Below, piece after piece: positions 7,563 through 8,201 of a stretch of DNA of 8,201 bases. The notes below the pieces were generated by a model, which saw only the letters and a list, made by a program, of their open reading frames with translations, did not search any database and was not told the DNA's origin. Positions within the stretch are counted from its first letter, which is position 1. Each line of letters begins with the position of its first letter. The position numbers and the translations under genes are program-made. The stretch is taken from positions 1 to 8,201 of the forward strand of contig JAUXHQ010000064.1 in assembly GCA_030621455.1 (NCBI GenBank). Direction: 5' to 3'. Source of the stretch: Deltaproteobacteria bacterium (GTDB taxonomy: Bacteria > Desulfobacterota > UBA8473).

Positions 7563-8201
7563 ATGATCGATAAAAAAGATAAGATGAACGATATAAGGGA
7601 GGAGAGAAAGCAGTGGGAAGAGAAGGTATTGTTGCCGGCAGCCAGGAGATTTAGGATGGAGGATAGGCCGACAAAGTTCCATACGCCTTTAGATGTCGAT
7701 GATTTTGACTTCCAGAGAGATGTTGGTTTCCCCGGCCAATACCCCTTTACTGCGGCCTCTTATTCTGTGAATCTTGTGCCGAGGATCCAGAGGGGTGCCA
7801 AGCCGGGGGGGTTGAAGAGGTCAGGACAATATTCCGGGTATGGTACCCCGGAAGATACGAGGGATTATTACAAAGAGATGGCGAAATTGAGCTGGACAGG
7901 CGGTCCGAACCTCGCCTTTGATCTCCCCACCCAGTGCGGGTACGATTCCGACAATGAGATGGTTGAAGGAGAGGTTGGCAAGGTAGGCGTGGCAGTCGAT
8001 ACTCTGAGAGACCTTGAGGTAATATGTGAAGCATTTACCGGCGAGAACGATCTAGACAAGGTCGCCACAAATATGACTATTAATGCCCCCGCAAATATCC
8101 TTATTGCAATGTATGTAGCACTTGCAGAGAAGAGGGGGATACCCATGGCAAAGTTGAAGGGTACTCCACAGAATGATACATTGAAAGAATTCGTTTCCCG
8201 T
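7563..8201 (+). CDS. Divergent methylmalonyl-CoA-mutase-like acyl-CoA mutase, large subunit, N-terminal part; 3' end outside the window
   Basis: The first 213 residues of a coenzyme B12-dependent acyl-CoA mutase, which rearranges the carbon skeleton of an acyl-CoA by a radical mechanism. Family marks: FPGQYPFT (56-63), GQYSGYGTPEDTR (88-100, Y90 matching Tyr89 of Propionibacterium MutB), NLAFDLPTQCGYDSD (116-130), GEVGKVGVAVDTL (136-148), MTINAPANI (171-179) and GTPQNDTLKEF (200-210). The final codon, R213, aligns with MutB Arg207, which binds the substrate carboxylate; isobutyryl- and 2-hydroxyisobutyryl-CoA mutases have Gln there, so a malonyl-type substrate is likely. Between FPG and QY the protein is about nine residues longer than MutB and lacks the MYxxRxWTxRQYAG pattern that contacts CoA. 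ATG 7563 is chosen for its AAAGGGG site (7548-7554); in-frame ATG 7545 and GTG 7521 are alternatives without good sites. The cobalamin-binding domain, fused or separate, would lie beyond the window. Confidence 0.85.
   Translation, partial: MIDKKDKMNDIREERKQWEEKVLLPAARRFRMEDRPTKFHTPLDVDDFDFQRDVGFPGQYPFTAASYSVNLVPRIQRGAKPGGLKRSGQYSGYGTPEDTRDYYKEMAKLSWTGGPNLAFDLPTQCGYDSDNEMVEGEVGKVGVAVDTLRDLEVICEAFTGENDLDKVATNMTINAPANILIAMYVALAEKRGIPMAKLKGTPQNDTLKEFVSR

Noticed and set aside
7805..7811. Run of seven G in the mutase gene as a possible frameshift explaining the odd CoA-binding segment
   Set aside because: The same frame gives recognisable mutase sequence on both sides, and the other two frames before the run give a stop or unrelated sequence without the canonical motif, so the divergence looks real.

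Overview
The window is a gene-dense stretch of bacterial chromosome with every supported gene on the + strand. GC looks moderate by eye. Arginine codons are mostly AGG/AGA, and ATA is common for isoleucine. The order proB-proA-nadD, followed by an AMP-forming acyl-CoA ligase and a B12-type acyl-CoA mutase, fits an anaerobic Desulfobacterota-type (former Deltaproteobacteria) organism, possibly a syntroph or sulfate reducer. This assignment is an inference from gene content and codon style; no marker gene in the window settles it.

Positions 1-4990 are a compact biosynthetic cluster. It holds the 3' two thirds of proB (glutamate 5-kinase with PUA domain), proA (overlapping proB by 11 bp), nadD (GTG start, 12 bp after proA), a class I PLP aminotransferase of the aspartate aminotransferase type (60 bp gap) and hisC (GTG start, 18 bp gap). 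ProB and ProA carry out the first two committed steps of proline synthesis. NadD makes the dinucleotide of NAD. The two aminotransferases serve amino acid synthesis, with HisC acting in the histidine pathway or on aromatic amino acids. Spacing suggests one transcript, or two if a promoter lies in the 60-bp gap before the aminotransferase.

Positions 5026-5823 encode an AIM24/TIGR00266 family protein of unknown function behind a very strong ribosome binding site. Its arginine codon choice is clearly unlike its neighbours (12 of 17 CGN, against 4 of 29 and 6 of 21 in the flanking ligase and hisC genes). A 108-bp AT-rich gap (about 31% GC) with repeated TTAA-containing boxes follows, the most likely place for a new transcription start.

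Positions 5932-8201 look like a carboxylic acid catabolic module: a complete 519-aa AMP-forming acyl-CoA ligase, then the first 213 residues of a methylmalonyl-CoA-mutase-like large subunit cut by the window end. The mutase keeps the residues expected for a malonyl-type (dicarboxylic) acyl-CoA, but the segment that contacts the CoA tail in canonical methylmalonyl-CoA mutase is rewritten and about nine residues longer. Ligase plus divergent mutase is the most interesting part of the window. One testable idea is activation followed by carbon-skeleton rearrangement of a substituted dicarboxylic acid, as in anaerobic alkane degradation by fumarate addition.
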